Origin: Georgenia ruanii
Lineage (GTDB): Bacteria > Actinomycetota > Actinomycetes > Actinomycetales > Actinomycetaceae
Reading direction: 5' to 3'
NCBI RefSeq assembly: GCF_009193175.1
Contig: NZ_VUKE01000001.1
Coordinates: 187,089-251,088 of the forward strand
DNA length: 64,000 bases
In this document: positions 15,803-24,572 of the stretch, piece after piece
Layout: each line of letters begins with the position of its first letter
How positions within the stretch are numbered: position 1 is the first letter of the stretch
Program-made: the position numbers and the translations under genes
Notes under the pieces: generated by a model
Databases searched by the model: none
The model's input: the letters and a program-made list of their open reading frames with translations, nothing else
What the model was told of the DNA's origin: nothing

Positions 15803-16438
15803 GTGAGCGACCTCCGGCTGGCGCGCGGCGCCGACGTCATCGTCGAGACGGAGGTGCGCCGCTCGCGCTTCATCACCCTCCTGCGCCGGATCGACGACGA
15901 GCCGGCGGCGCGGGCGCTGGTCGCCGACGCCCGCGGTCGGTACCCTGACGCGCGGCACCACTGCTCCGCCTTCATCGTCGAGGTCGAGGGCGCCAACCCC
16001 GTCGAGCGTTCTTCGGACGACGGCGAGCCGGCCGGCACCGCCGGGATGCCCATGCTCGAGGTGCTGCGGGGGTCCGGCCTCACGGACGTCGCCGCCGTCG
16101 TCGTGCGCTACTTCGGCGGGATCAAGCTCGGCACCGGCGGCCTCGTCCGCGCCTACTCCGAGGCGGTGCGCGCGGCGCTGGCCGCCGCCCCCACCGTGCG
16201 CCTGGAGCGGCTGGGGCTGTGGGAGGTGGACCTGCCCCACGCCGACGCCGGCCGGGTGGAGGCCGAGCTGCACGGGCGCGGCGTGCCCGTGCAGGACGTG
16301 GCGTACGCCCCGGCGGCCGTCCGGCTCACCCTGGCGAGCGACGACGGCCCGGGCCTCGGCGCGCTGCTCGCCGCCCTCACCGCCGGGTCCGCGTCCCCGC
16401 GCCCGGCCGGGAGCACGGTGGTGGAGCACCCGCGCTGA
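15803..16438 (+). CDS. YigZ/IMPACT-family protein (UPF0029)
   Basis: 211 residues. The N-terminal UPF0029 domain shows [13 protein letters not shown], a conserved Asp-His pair in [10 protein letters not shown], and [19 protein letters not shown] followed by [20 protein letters not shown], the hallmark of the family. A smaller C-terminal domain (DUF1949-like) follows. The eukaryotic relative IMPACT regulates Gcn2; bacterial members may bind ribosomes or nucleic acid, but the role is unproven. GATACT lies exactly six bases before the GTG start and no Shine-Dalgarno exists, indicating leaderless translation. Single-gene unit. Confidence 0.85.
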   Translation: MSDLRLARGADVIVETEVRRSRFITLLRRIDDEPAARALVADARGRYPDARHHCSAFIVEVEGANPVERSSDDGEPAGTAGMPMLEVLRGSGLTDVAAVVVRYFGGIKLGTGGLVRAYSEAVRAALAAAPTVRLERLGLWEVDLPHADAGRVEAELHGRGVPVQDVAYAPAAVRLTLASDDGPGLGALLAALTAGSASPRPAGSTVVEHPR

Positions 16439-16489
16439 GAGGCGGGGCCGCCCGCCGTCCGGCATATGCGCATGACCTTCGTCACGCGA

Positions 16490-16495
16490 TAGGGT
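16490..16495 (+). promoter_or_regulatory. Candidate -10 element of the cysK operon
   Basis: TAGGGT lies about 66 bases upstream of the leader peptide start. The preceding GGCATATGCGCATGACC contains overlapping imperfect inverted repeats that could be a regulator site. Placement is tentative. Confidence 0.35.
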
Positions 16496-16561
16496 GATTG
16501 AGGCTTCAAGGTCGGCGCCCCGCGCCGGCCCAGCCCACCGCCCGACCGAGAGGACGCCGCC

Positions 16562-16627
16562 GTGAGCTTCGCGCTCGTCGCCCGCCCCGCCGTCGTGGCC
16601 CCCTGCCGCTGCCGTTCCTGTCTGTAG
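16562..16627 (+). CDS. Cysteine-rich leader peptide of the cysK-cysE operon
   Basis: A 21-codon frame, GTG to TAG, encoding VSFALVARPAVVAPCRCRSC plus a final Leu. Three Cys codons fall in the last seven positions. AGAGGA eight bases upstream of the GTG is a fair ribosome-binding site. A hairpin (16627-16668) begins at the stop codon, 114 bases ahead of cysK. Cysteine-coding short leaders acting as cysteine-responsive attenuators are known in mycobacteria ahead of sulfur genes; the arrangement here strongly suggests the same principle. Too small for ordinary gene calling. Confidence 0.75.
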   Translation: MSFALVARPAVVAPCRCRSCL

Positions 16628-16668
16628 AGCGCCCGGCTCTCGCGCGTTCAGCCGCACCCCGGGCGCTC
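16627..16668 (+). promoter_or_regulatory. Attenuator-like hairpin after the leader peptide
   Basis: GAGCGCCCGG (16627-16636) pairs perfectly with CCGGGCGCTC (16659-16668) around a 22-base loop. The left arm starts at the last base of the leader stop codon, so a ribosome at the stop would mask it while one stalled at the Cys codons would also cover part of it. This coupling is the usual geometry of translation-dependent attenuation. Confidence 0.6.
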
Positions 16669-16741
16669 CAGACCCCGCAGCCCAGCCCCCGCACGTTCCG
16701 AGGCCGGACCGGCCGGCCGGACGCACCGACGAAGGAGAACC

Positions 16742-17677
16742 ATGGCCCAGATCTACAAGGACGTCACCGAGCTCATCGGCCGCACCCCGCTGGTCCGGCT
16801 GAACAAGATCACCGACGGCGCGCAGGCGGCGGTCCTCGCCAAGCTCGAGTTCTACAACCCCGCCAACTCCGTCAAGGACCGCATCGGCGTCTCCATCGTC
16901 GACGCGGCCGAGGCGTCCGGCGAGCTCAAGCCCGGCGGCACCATCGTCGAGGCCACCTCCGGCAACACGGGCATCGCGCTGGCCATGGTCGGCGCCGCCC
17001 GCGGCTACGACGTCGTGCTGACCATGCCGTCGTCGATGAGCAGCGAGCGCAAGGCGCTGCTGCGCGCCTTCGGCGCCGAGCTGGTGCTCACCGAGCCCGC
17101 CGACGGCATGCGCGGCGCGGTGGAGAGGGCCGAGGCGCTCGCCAACGAGCGCCCGGGCGCCGTCCTCGCCCGCCAGTTCGCCAACGAGGCCAACCCGAAG
17201 ATCCACCGCGAGACCACCGCGGAGGAGATCTGGGCGGACACCGACGGCGCCGTGGACGCCGTCGTGGCGGGCATCGGCACCGGCGGCACCATCACCGGCG
17301 TGGGCCAGGTCCTCAAGGCGCGCAAGCCCGGGGTGAAGCTGTTCGCGGTGGAGCCGGCCGAGTCCCCCATCCTCAACGGCGGCCAGCCCGGCCCGCACAA
17401 GATCCAGGGCATCGGCGCGAACTTCGTCCCCGAGATCCTCGACACGACCATCTACGACGAGGTCCTCGACGTCGACGCCGAGACCTCCGTGCGCTGGGCC
17501 CGCCGCGCCGCCACCGAGGAGGGCCTGCTCGTCGGCCTGTCCTCCGGCGCCGCGCTCGCCGCCGCCATGAACGTCGCGCACCGCCCGGACATGGCCGGCA
17601 AGACGATCGTCGTGATCATCCCGTCCTTCGGCGAGCGTTACCTGTCCACGATCCTCTTCGAGGGGCTGGTCGACTGA
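16742..17677 (+). CDS. cysK: Cysteine synthase A (O-acetylserine sulfhydrylase)
   Basis: PLP enzyme making cysteine from O-acetylserine and sulfide. 311 residues, standard length. The PLP lysine is K45 in NPANSVKDR; the phosphate/substrate loop TSGNTG (about 71-76) and the glycine-rich [10 protein letters not shown] loop are intact, as is the C-terminal serine region LSSGAA. AAGGAG precedes ATG by five bases. cysE begins one base after its stop, so the pair is one operon, and the serine acetyltransferase C-terminus could dock into the CysK active site. Expression is probably controlled by the cysteine-rich leader. Confidence 0.97.
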   Translation: MAQIYKDVTELIGRTPLVRLNKITDGAQAAVLAKLEFYNPANSVKDRIGVSIVDAAEASGELKPGGTIVEATSGNTGIALAMVGAARGYDVVLTMPSSMSSERKALLRAFGAELVLTEPADGMRGAVERAEALANERPGAVLARQFANEANPKIHRETTAEEIWADTDGAVDAVVAGIGTGGTITGVGQVLKARKPGVKLFAVEPAESPILNGGQPGPHKIQGIGANFVPEILDTTIYDEVLDVDAETSVRWARRAATEEGLLVGLSSGAALAAAMNVAHRPDMAGKTIVVIIPSFGERYLSTILFEGLVD

Positions 17678-17678
17678 C

Positions 17679-18269
17679 GTGCACGACTCCCCGGTGCCGT
17701 TCCGGCAGCTGCTGCTGGAGGACCTCCACACCGCGCGCCGCCGTGACCCGGCGGCGCGCAGCCTGGTGGAGGTCGCGCTCGCCTACCCGGGCGTGCACGC
17801 GCTGTGGGGTCACCGGCTCGCGCACCGCATGTGGCACGCGAGCCCGCTGCTCAAGCTGCCGGCCCGGCTGCTCTCGCAGGTGATGCGGGCCGCGACGGGC
17901 ATCGAGATCCATCCCGGCGCGGTGCTGGGCCGGCGGCTCTTCATCGACCACGGCATGGGCGTGGTCATCGGCGAGACGGCCGAGGTGGGCGAGGACGTCG
18001 TGATGTTCCACGGCACCACGCTGGGCGGGACGTCGATGAGCCGGGGCAAGCGGCACCCGACGGTCGGCGACCGGGTCCTCATCGGCGCCGGCGCCAAGGT
18101 GCTCGGCCCGGTGACGATCGGCCCCGACGCCAAGGTGGGCGCCAACGCCGTCGTGGTCCGGGACGTCCCGGCGGGCGCGGTGGCCGTCGGGGTCCCGGCC
18201 AAGCCGCGGGCGGTCCCGGCGGCCGTGCGGGTCCTGGACCCGTGGGCGGACCCGGCCGTGTACATCTGA
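17679..18269 (+). CDS. cysE: Serine O-acetyltransferase
   Basis: Makes O-acetylserine from serine and acetyl-CoA, feeding CysK. 196 residues: an N-terminal helical domain ([20 protein letters not shown]) and a left-handed beta-helix of hexapeptide repeats ([48 protein letters not shown]). The catalytic His in DHGMG and His in FHGTTLGG are present. The C-terminal residue is Ile, as required for insertion into CysK to form the cysteine synthase complex. GTG start one base after cysK's TGA. Shorter than the E. coli enzyme, as is usual for actinobacterial EpsC-like forms. Confidence 0.95.
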   Translation: MHDSPVPFRQLLLEDLHTARRRDPAARSLVEVALAYPGVHALWGHRLAHRMWHASPLLKLPARLLSQVMRAATGIEIHPGAVLGRRLFIDHGMGVVIGETAEVGEDVVMFHGTTLGGTSMSRGKRHPTVGDRVLIGAGAKVLGPVTIGPDAKVGANAVVVRDVPAGAVAVGVPAKPRAVPAAVRVLDPWADPAVYI

Positions 18270-18299
18270 GCCGCGCCCGAGGCGCCGCGCACGGCCCCC

Positions 18300-19340
18300 T
18301 CAGGGCCGCCGGCGCGGGGCGCGCTGGCAGCGCGGGCACCAAAAGAGCCGCCGCCCGGCCATGGGCGCCTCCGCGACCTTGGTGCCGCACACCAGGCAGG
18401 GCCGCCCGGAGCGGTGGTAGACGTACCAGCGGTCCTCGGGGTCGTGGCGGTCCTCCGGCCGGGTGGTGACGATCCGGCCGGTCGCCACCCCGTCGGCCAT
18501 GAGCTCGGCCAGGTCGGCCCACATCGCGCGCAGCCGGGTCGCCGGGACGTCGCGGCCGAGTCGCAGCGGATGCACCCGGGCCCGGTAGAGCGCCTCGGCC
18601 CGGTAGATGTTGCCGACGCCGGCCACCACGGACTGGTCCATGAGCAGCTCCCCCACGGCCCGGCGGCGGGCGCGCACGGCCGCGACGAACGCCTCGCCGT
18701 CGCCGTCCGGTCGCAGCGGGTCCGGCCCCAGGCGGCGCTGGACGGCGGCCTTCTCCTCGGCGGTGACCACCTCGCAGGCCGTCGGGCCGGTGAGGTCGGC
18801 GACCCCGTGCGCGCCGAGCAGGCGCACCCGCACGGCGCCGCGCGGGGCGTGCGGGTGCCAGGCGGTCGCCCCCGGCGAAGCGTCGGCCTCCGGCGCTGCG
18901 TCGGTCGCCCCCGGGGTTGCGTCGGTCGCCGGCGCGGCCTCCTCGATCGCGACGACGACGTCGTCCGCCTCGTCCGGGCTCTCGGGGCTCGCAGGCTCGT
19001 CCGGGCTCGCGAGCGCGACCTCCTCCTCCCCTACCCGTCGGCGCGGGGCCCCGATGGCGTGCGGGGCGCGGAAGGTCTCGTCCCCGGCGAAGGTCCACGA
19101 CCCGTACAGGCCCAGGTGCACCCGCAGCCAGCGCACACCGTCGGCGCCGGCGTCGGGCGCGGGCGAGAAGGCGAGGAAGAGCTGCTTGCCGTGCGCCTCG
19201 GTGCCCACCAGGGCGTGGCCGTCGAGGAGGGCCGCGCCGTCGGCGAAGCGGCCCTGCGGCGAGCTGACCGCCAGCCGCTGGCCGCCGAAGAGCTCGGCGA
19301 AGGCGTGGGCGAGGCGGTGGACGGTGTGCCCCTCAGGCAT
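18300..19340 (-). CDS. Fpg/Nei-family DNA glycosylase (endonuclease VIII-like) with an acidic insertion
   Basis: Excises oxidised bases. Starts MPEGHTVHRLA, giving the catalytic Pro2-Glu3 of the Nei2 type. The helix-two-turn-helix motif VVAGVGNIYRAE and a C-terminal zinc finger (CLVCG ... CPRC) are present. At 346 residues it is about 60-70 longer than usual: residues about 105-165 of the N-terminal domain hold a low-complexity Asp/Glu/Pro/Ala stretch (SPDEPASPESPDEADD, ATDATPGATDAAP). It overlaps the upstream alkyltransferase-like gene by 8 bases, so they are translationally coupled. The end is convergent with cysE, 30 bases apart. Confidence 0.9.
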   Translation of the reverse strand: MPEGHTVHRLAHAFAELFGGQRLAVSSPQGRFADGAALLDGHALVGTEAHGKQLFLAFSPAPDAGADGVRWLRVHLGLYGSWTFAGDETFRAPHAIGAPRRRVGEEEVALASPDEPASPESPDEADDVVVAIEEAAPATDATPGATDAAPEADASPGATAWHPHAPRGAVRVRLLGAHGVADLTGPTACEVVTAEEKAAVQRRLGPDPLRPDGDGEAFVAAVRARRRAVGELLMDQSVVAGVGNIYRAEALYRARVHPLRLGRDVPATRLRAMWADLAELMADGVATGRIVTTRPEDRHDPEDRWYVYHRSGRPCLVCGTKVAEAPMAGRRLFWCPRCQRAPRRRP

Positions 19341-19701
19341 CGACGTCCCTCCCGTCCAGCTCGGCCGGCGCCCGCCACTCCTCCGGGGCGTCCCACAGCG
19401 CCCGGCGCAGCTCGACCCGCCCCGCGACGAACGCGCTGACCGGGGTGCCCTCCGCGCGGTAGTGCGCCAGCGCCCGCTCGCGCAGCTGGCGCGGCAGGCT
19501 GCCGTCGGCGCGTACGACCCGCCACCACGGCACCTCGGCGCCGTAGGTGGCCATGATCGTGCCCACATGGCGGGCGTGGCCGTGGCCGGTCCGGGCGCGC
19601 ACCGCCTCGGCCACCAGGCCGTAGGTGGTGACGCGCCCGGGCGGGATCTGGTCGACGACGTCGAGCACGAGCTCGGTCAGCTCGGTCCGGTCTGGGTGCA
19701 C
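19333..19701 (-). CDS. Alkyltransferase-like protein (MGMT homologue lacking the active cysteine)
   Basis: Binds O6-alkylguanine lesions and is thought to hand them to nucleotide-excision repair. 122 residues cover only the MGMT DNA-binding domain: IPPGRVTTYGLVAEAV, then HARHVGTIM, PWWRVVRADG. In true MGMT the PCHRV cysteine accepts the alkyl group; here it is Trp59, the mark of ATL proteins. The GTG start has GATCAT six bases upstream and no separate Shine-Dalgarno, fitting a leaderless mRNA. The end overlaps nei by 8 bases, giving a two-gene DNA-repair operon. Confidence 0.88.
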   Translation of the reverse strand: MHPDRTELTELVLDVVDQIPPGRVTTYGLVAEAVRARTGHGHARHVGTIMATYGAEVPWWRVVRADGSLPRQLRERALAHYRAEGTPVSAFVAGRVELRRALWDAPEEWRAPAELDGRDVDA

Positions 19702-19706
19702 CCCCT

Positions 19707-19713
19707 TATGATC
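19707..19713. promoter_or_regulatory. Overlapping divergent -10 elements
   Basis: TATGAT (19707-19712, plus strand) precedes the membrane protein start at 19723 by ten bases. GATCAT (19713-19708, minus strand) precedes the alkyltransferase-like start at 19701 by six. The two hexamers share five base pairs, so one polymerase would exclude the other. Confidence 0.5.
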
Positions 19714-19722
19714 GCAAGCACG

Positions 19723-20427
19723 ATGAGTGACCACGCCACCGCCCCCTCCGCGGCGACCACGACCTACCGCTGCGAGCACTGCGACGACTCGGTGCCCCAC
19801 GAGCACCTCGACGTCACCGCGATCGTCACCGCCGCCGGCCGCGCGGCCGTCGTGCACGCCGGGTGGATGCTCGCGCTCGCCCTCGTGCTCGCCGTCGCCG
19901 CCGTGGCGGTGGCCGTCGCCGATGCCGGGCTGGGCGCGGCGCTGGGCGCGCTGGTCCCGGTGGTCGTCGGCTGGCTCGTGGTGACGGCGGCCGGCCTGGG
20001 GGTCGTGGGGGCCGTGCGCGCCCGTTCCTCCGACGCCCGCGCCCTGGTCGCCGGCGGGCTGACCGGCGCCGCCCTGACGCCGCTGGCGGCGCTGGCCGTG
20101 GCGCTGCTCGCCGGGCCCGGCTGGCCGGCGGCGCTCGTCGCGGGCGGCGGCTGGCTGCTGTGCGGGGCCGTGGCCGCCCTCGTCCGCGCCCGCGCGGTTC
20201 GCCTGCTGCTGGTCGCGCCCGGGGCGGCCGGCGAGCGCGAACGGGTCCGCGCCATCGCCAGCCGTGGCCGAGACGACTGGGGCCAGCAGGCCCGCTGGCT
20301 GCTCCAGGGCGTGGCGCTGGCCGTCGCCACCTGGCTGCTGGGCCTGGTGCCCGCCGCGGTCGCGGTCCTCGTGCCGCTCAGCGTCGTGGCCGCGGTGGCG
20401 GCCGCCCGCCGGGGGCTGCGGGACTGA
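19723..20427 (+). CDS. Hypothetical membrane protein with N-terminal CxxC motif
   Basis: Not recognised. 234 residues. A short cytoplasmic head has YRCEHCDDSVPHEHLD, a possible metal site (C-x2-C with two His). It is followed by about six hydrophobic, Ala/Val/Leu-rich helices in pairs (WMLALALVLAVAAVAVAV, LVPVVVGWLVVTAAGLGVV, and others) with basic loops (RARAVR, RERVRAIASRGR). The ATG has TATGAT ten bases upstream and no Shine-Dalgarno, so the mRNA would be leaderless or nearly so. An ATG five codons earlier overlaps the -10 element and is rejected. Divergent from the DNA-repair pair. Confidence 0.7.
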   Translation: MSDHATAPSAATTTYRCEHCDDSVPHEHLDVTAIVTAAGRAAVVHAGWMLALALVLAVAAVAVAVADAGLGAALGALVPVVVGWLVVTAAGLGVVGAVRARSSDARALVAGGLTGAALTPLAALAVALLAGPGWPAALVAGGGWLLCGAVAALVRARAVRLLLVAPGAAGERERVRAIASRGRDDWGQQARWLLQGVALAVATWLLGLVPAAVAVLVPLSVVAAVAAARRGLRD

Positions 20428-20544
20428 CCGAGCGGCTGCCCGCTCCGGCTTCGCCGGGCCGCCCGGGCGGCCCGCCCACCGAGCGGCTGCGTCGCCTCGG
20501 AAATGTGCTCGCGCCGTCCGCCAGGGCGCTGCCATGCTGACCCG

Positions 20545-21840
20545 GTGACCACCTTCGTGCCCGACCTCGCCGCGCTCGGCGCCGCCCTGCCCGCCGGCTA
20601 CCGCCTCGCCCAGCTGGACGACACCACCGACCGCGCGGCCCTGCTCGACGTCGACACCTGGGCCTTCGCCCAGGAGAACGCCCCCGAGGACCGCGCAGTG
20701 CTGCCCTGGCCGCTCGAGCCGGGGCGCAGCGTCGGCGTGTGGGACGAGCGCGGCGCCGAGCCGCGGCTGGCCGCGGGGCACTCTTCCTTTGCCTTCACGC
20801 TGCCGGTTCCCGGTGGCGCGCGGCTGCCCACGGCCGGCCTGACGTGGGTGAGCGTGCACCCGGGGCACCGCCGCCGCGGCCTGGCCCGCGCGATGGTCAC
20901 CGCCCACCTGCACCGGTCGGTGGCGCGCGGCGAGGCGGTCTCCGCGCTCTACGCCGCGGAGATGGGCATCTACGGCCGCTACGGCTACGGCGTGGCCACC
21001 CGGCACCTGACGATGACGCTGGGCCGCGGCGCGGCGCTGCGTGCGGTGCCCGGCAGCGCCGACCTCGTCGTCGAGCTCGAGCAGGCCTCGGTCGACCGGC
21101 ACGCCGGCCTCGTCCAGCAGGTGCACGCCGCCGTCGACCGGCCCGGGTGGATCACCCGGGACACCGAGGCCCTGCGCGGCGGCGAGCTGGTCGACCGGCC
21201 CTCGAAGCGGCGCGGCACCGAGCCGCTGCGCATCGCCGTCGTCCGTGACCTGACGGGCAAGCCGCGCGGCTACGCCGTCTTCCGCCGGCATGCCGCCTGG
21301 TCGGCCGCGGACCTCCCCGAGGGCACCGTCAAGGTGCGCGAGGCGGTGGCCCTGGATCCCGCGGCGGCCCGCGCGCTGTGGGGCACCCTCACCGACCTCG
21401 ACCTCATGACCTCCGTCGAGACGGGCCCGCTGGCGCCCGACGACGCCGTCCACGGCCTGCTGCTCGACACCCGGGCGGCGCGGCCCACCCTGCACGACGC
21501 GATGTGGCTGCGCCTGCTCGACGTGCCGGCCGCGCTGGCCGCCCGGCGCTACCAGGCGCCGGTCGACGTCGTCCTCGAGGTCCGCGACGCGCTGCTGCCG
21601 GCCAACGCCGGCCGCTGGCACCTGCGCGGCGGACCCGACGGCGCCGAGGTGGGCCCGGCGGCCGGCGCCGCCGGCCTCGCCCTCGACGTCGCCGATCTCG
21701 CCGAGGCCTATCTCGGCGGGACGTCGCTGGGGGCGCTGGCGCTGGCCGGGCGGGTCACCGAGCTGGTGCCCGGGACGCTCGCGCCGGCCTCGGCAGCGTT
21801 CGGCTGGCCGGTGGCGCCGGCCATCAGCTGGGCGTTCTGA
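20545..21840 (+). CDS. Eis-like GNAT-family N-acetyltransferase
   Basis: Resembles Enhanced intracellular survival (Eis) type acetyltransferases. 431 residues arranged as two GNAT-fold domains and a C-terminal sterol-carrier-like domain. The acetyl-CoA pyrophosphate loop is SVHPGHRRRGLARAM (about residues 106-120), and EMGIYGRYGYGVATR matches the Eis conserved region around the catalytic Tyr. The C-terminus ends in Phe, which in Eis supplies the catalytic carboxylate. The GTG start has CATGCT exactly six bases upstream, with no Shine-Dalgarno, so it looks leaderless. Substrate unknown; in M. tuberculosis Eis acetylates aminoglycosides and a host protein. Confidence 0.85.
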   Translation: MTTFVPDLAALGAALPAGYRLAQLDDTTDRAALLDVDTWAFAQENAPEDRAVLPWPLEPGRSVGVWDERGAEPRLAAGHSSFAFTLPVPGGARLPTAGLTWVSVHPGHRRRGLARAMVTAHLHRSVARGEAVSALYAAEMGIYGRYGYGVATRHLTMTLGRGAALRAVPGSADLVVELEQASVDRHAGLVQQVHAAVDRPGWITRDTEALRGGELVDRPSKRRGTEPLRIAVVRDLTGKPRGYAVFRRHAAWSAADLPEGTVKVREAVALDPAAARALWGTLTDLDLMTSVETGPLAPDDAVHGLLLDTRAARPTLHDAMWLRLLDVPAALAARRYQAPVDVVLEVRDALLPANAGRWHLRGGPDGAEVGPAAGAAGLALDVADLAEAYLGGTSLGALALAGRVTELVPGTLAPASAAFGWPVAPAISWAF

Positions 21841-21863
21841 CCGCCCGGCCGGTGGCCGGGCGG
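21841..21863. terminator. Bidirectional terminator between acetyltransferase gene and rpiB
   Basis: Ten-base stem CCGCCCGGCC/GGCCGGGCGG with a GGT loop immediately after the acetyltransferase stop and 10 bases from the rpiB stop on the other strand. Confidence 0.7.
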
Positions 21864-21873
21864 CGCCGGCCCG

Positions 21874-22329
21874 TCAGCAGCGGTGGTCGCGCTCGTAGGC
21901 GCTCATGAGCCCGATCCGTCGGGCGTGCCGCTCGTCGCCGGAGAAGGGCTCGGCCACGAAGGCGTCCACGATCGCCGTCGCCTCGTCCACCGAGTGCTGG
22001 CGGGCGCCGACGGCCACGATGTTGGCGTCGTTGTGCGCGCGGGCCAGCGTGGCGGTGTCGAGGTTCCAGGCGAGCGCCGCGCGCACGCCGGCCACCCGGT
22101 TGGCGGCCATCTGCTCCCCGTTGCCCGAGCCGCCGATGACGATGCCCAACGAGCCGGGCTCGGCGACGACCGCCTCGGCGGCGGCGATGCACATCGGCGG
22201 GTAGTCGTCGAGGGCGTCGTAGCTGGCGGCGCCGTGGTCGACGACGTCGTGGCCGGCCGCCTCCAGGTGCTCGACGAGCGCGGACTTGAGCTCGAAGCCG
22301 GCGTGGTCGGCGGCAATATGGATACGCAT
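21874..22329 (-). CDS. rpiB: Ribose-5-phosphate isomerase B
   Basis: Interconverts ribose 5-phosphate and ribulose 5-phosphate. 151 residues, typical of RpiB/LacAB. IHIAADHAGFELK at the N-terminus, DYPPMC, and IGGSGNGEQMAANR form the phosphate-binding and active site. The position equivalent to the E. coli catalytic Cys holds Ser (GGSGNG), as in the M. tuberculosis enzyme, where a Glu acts as base. The ATG has CACAAT six bases upstream without a Shine-Dalgarno, so leaderless expression is likely. Convergent with the acetyltransferase gene. Confidence 0.94.
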   Translation of the reverse strand: MRIHIAADHAGFELKSALVEHLEAAGHDVVDHGAASYDALDDYPPMCIAAAEAVVAEPGSLGIVIGGSGNGEQMAANRVAGVRAALAWNLDTATLARAHNDANIVAVGARQHSVDEATAIVDAFVAEPFSGDERHARRIGLMSAYERDHRC

Positions 22330-22482
22330 GGGGTCATTGTGCCAAGCGCGCGCGGGTACCCGGTGCCACCCGCACCGGCCGCCGGGCTCGCCGCCCACGG
22401 CCCACCGGGGCGTCCGACGCCGTGCCGAAGGGCGAGCGGCGGACGCGGGCACACGCGCACGGCCCTGCCGTAGGGTCGGGGA

Positions 22483-24561
22483 ATGACCACGACGAACGTG
22501 TCCATGAGCGACACCGCGGCGATGGACCCGACGGTGCGCCCGCAGGACGACCTCTTCCGCCACGTCAACGGCACGTGGCTGCGTGAGCACGTGATCCCCG
22601 CCGACCGGGCCCGGGACGGATCCTTCCTGGTGCTGCGCGACCTGTCCGAGGAGCGCGTCCGCGCCATCATCGAGGACGCCGCCCGGCGCACCGCCGGTGA
22701 GGACGCGGCGCCGGAGAGCGGCCCGGAGCCGGCGCCGCAGGGCGGCGCGGAGCCGGCGCCGGGGGGCGACGGACTGCCCGGCAACCCGGACAACGCCCGC
22801 AAGGTCGGCGACCTGTACGCCTCCTTCATGGCCACCGAGCGCATCGAGGCGCTGGGGACGAACCCGCTGCGCGCGGACCTCGACCTGCTCACCGCCGCCC
22901 TGGACAAGGCGGCGCTGACCCGGGCGATGGGCGCGCTGCAGCCCACGGGCGTGACCGGCGGGGTGGGCTACGGCGTCGACACCGACCTCAACGACCCCGA
23001 CCGGTACGTGGTCTTCTTCTGGCAGTCCGGGCTGGGGCTGCCGGACGAGTCGTACTACCGCGAGGACCAGTTCGCGCCGATCCGCACGGCCTACGTGGCC
23101 CACGTCGCGACCATGCTCGCGCTGTCCGGCCTGGTCAGCGAGGACGAGGCGATGGGCGCCGCCGAGCGGGTCATGGCGGTGGAGACCCAGCTCGCGGGCG
23201 GGCACTGGGACCGGGTCAAGGCGCGCGAGGCGGACCTCATCAACAACCCGATGTCCTGGGAGGAGGTCGTGGCCAGCGCGCCGGGTTTCGACTGGGAGCT
23301 GTGGCGCGCGGCGCTCGGCGTGCCGGCGGACGCGTTCGACCGACTCATCGTCGCCATGCCCTCCTACGTCACCGCCTTCGCCGGGGCGTGGCAGGAGCTG
23401 GACGCCGACTCCCTGCGCCTGTGGCTGACGTGGCAGGTGGTCCACGCCCGGGCGCCGTTCCTGCCGCAGTCCTTCGTCGACGAGAACTTCGACTTCTACG
23501 GCCGTACCCTCACCGGCGCCGAGGAGCTGCGCGAGCGGTGGAAGCGTGGGGTCGCCCTGGTCGAGGGCGCGATGGGCGAGGCCGTCGGGGAGATCTACGT
23601 CGCCCGGCACTTCCCGCCCGAGCACAAGGCCGCCATGGAGCGGCTGGTGGACAATCTCGTCGCCGCCTACCGCGAGTCCATCACCGCCCTGGACTGGATG
23701 GGCGAGGAGACCAAGGCGCGCGCCCTGGCCAAGCTCGAGGCGTTCCGGCCCAAGATCGGCTACCCGGACAAGTGGCGGGACTACTCCAAGCTCGAGATCG
23801 ACGCCACCGACCTGCTCGGCAACGTGCGGGCGGCGAACCTCTTCGAGGAGCGCCGCGACCTCGACAAGCTCGGGAAGCCGATGGACCGGGACGAGTGGTT
23901 CATGCCGCCGCAGATGGTCAACGCCTACTACAACCCGACGATGAACGAGATCGTCTTCCCCGCGGCGATCCTCCAGCCGCCGTTCTTCGACCCGGCCGCC
24001 GACGACGCCTGGAACTACGGCGGGATCGGGGCGGTGATCGGGCACGAGATCGGCCACGGGTTCGACGACCAGGGCTCGAAGTACGACGGCACCGGCCGGC
24101 TCACCGACTGGTGGACCGAGGCGGACCGTCAGGAGTTCGAGGAGCGCACCAAGGCGCTGATCGCCCAGTACGGCGCCTTCACCCCGGCCCAGCTCGACGA
24201 GTCGCACCACGTCAACGGCGCGCTGACCATCGGCGAGAACATCGGCGACCTGGGCGGGCTGTCGATCGCCCTCAAGGCCTACGCCATCGCGCTGCGCGCC
24301 GAGGGCACGGAGCTCGCGGACGCCCCCGTCCTCGACGGGCTGACCGGGCTGCAGCGGGTGTTCATCTCCTGGGGCCGGATCTGGCGCGAGAAGGCGCGCG
24401 ACGCGGAGATCGTCCGCCTGCTGACGATCGACCCGCACTCCCCCGCCGAGTTCCGCTGCAACGGCGTGGTGCGCAACATGGACGCCTTCGCCGAGGCGTT
24501 CGGCCTCACCCCCGACGACGCGCTCTACCTCCCGCCCGAGGAGCGCGTGCGCATCTGGTGA
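22483..24561 (+). CDS. M13-family zinc metallopeptidase (PepO/neprilysin-like)
   Basis: Endopeptidase for oligopeptides. 692 residues. The zinc site is HEIGH at residues 521-525 (VIGHEIGHGFDDQGSKYDG) with the third ligand in ENIGDLGG about 60 residues later. NAYYNPTMNEIVFPAAILQPP provides the family substrate-binding NAYY motif. The N-terminal lobe has RPQDDLFRHVNGTWL. There is no signal peptide, so it is probably cytoplasmic, as in most actinobacteria. A Pro/Glu/Gly-rich insertion (about residues 72-102) interrupts the N-terminal lobe. TAGGGT lies exactly six bases before the ATG, indicating a leaderless mRNA. Confidence 0.94.
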   Translation: MTTTNVSMSDTAAMDPTVRPQDDLFRHVNGTWLREHVIPADRARDGSFLVLRDLSEERVRAIIEDAARRTAGEDAAPESGPEPAPQGGAEPAPGGDGLPGNPDNARKVGDLYASFMATERIEALGTNPLRADLDLLTAALDKAALTRAMGALQPTGVTGGVGYGVDTDLNDPDRYVVFFWQSGLGLPDESYYREDQFAPIRTAYVAHVATMLALSGLVSEDEAMGAAERVMAVETQLAGGHWDRVKAREADLINNPMSWEEVVASAPGFDWELWRAALGVPADAFDRLIVAMPSYVTAFAGAWQELDADSLRLWLTWQVVHARAPFLPQSFVDENFDFYGRTLTGAEELRERWKRGVALVEGAMGEAVGEIYVARHFPPEHKAAMERLVDNLVAAYRESITALDWMGEETKARALAKLEAFRPKIGYPDKWRDYSKLEIDATDLLGNVRAANLFEERRDLDKLGKPMDRDEWFMPPQMVNAYYNPTMNEIVFPAAILQPPFFDPAADDAWNYGGIGAVIGHEIGHGFDDQGSKYDGTGRLTDWWTEADRQEFEERTKALIAQYGAFTPAQLDESHHVNGALTIGENIGDLGGLSIALKAYAIALRAEGTELADAPVLDGLTGLQRVFISWGRIWREKARDAEIVRLLTIDPHSPAEFRCNGVVRNMDAFAEAFGLTPDDALYLPPEERVRIW

Positions 24562-24572
24562 CGGCGCGGCGG

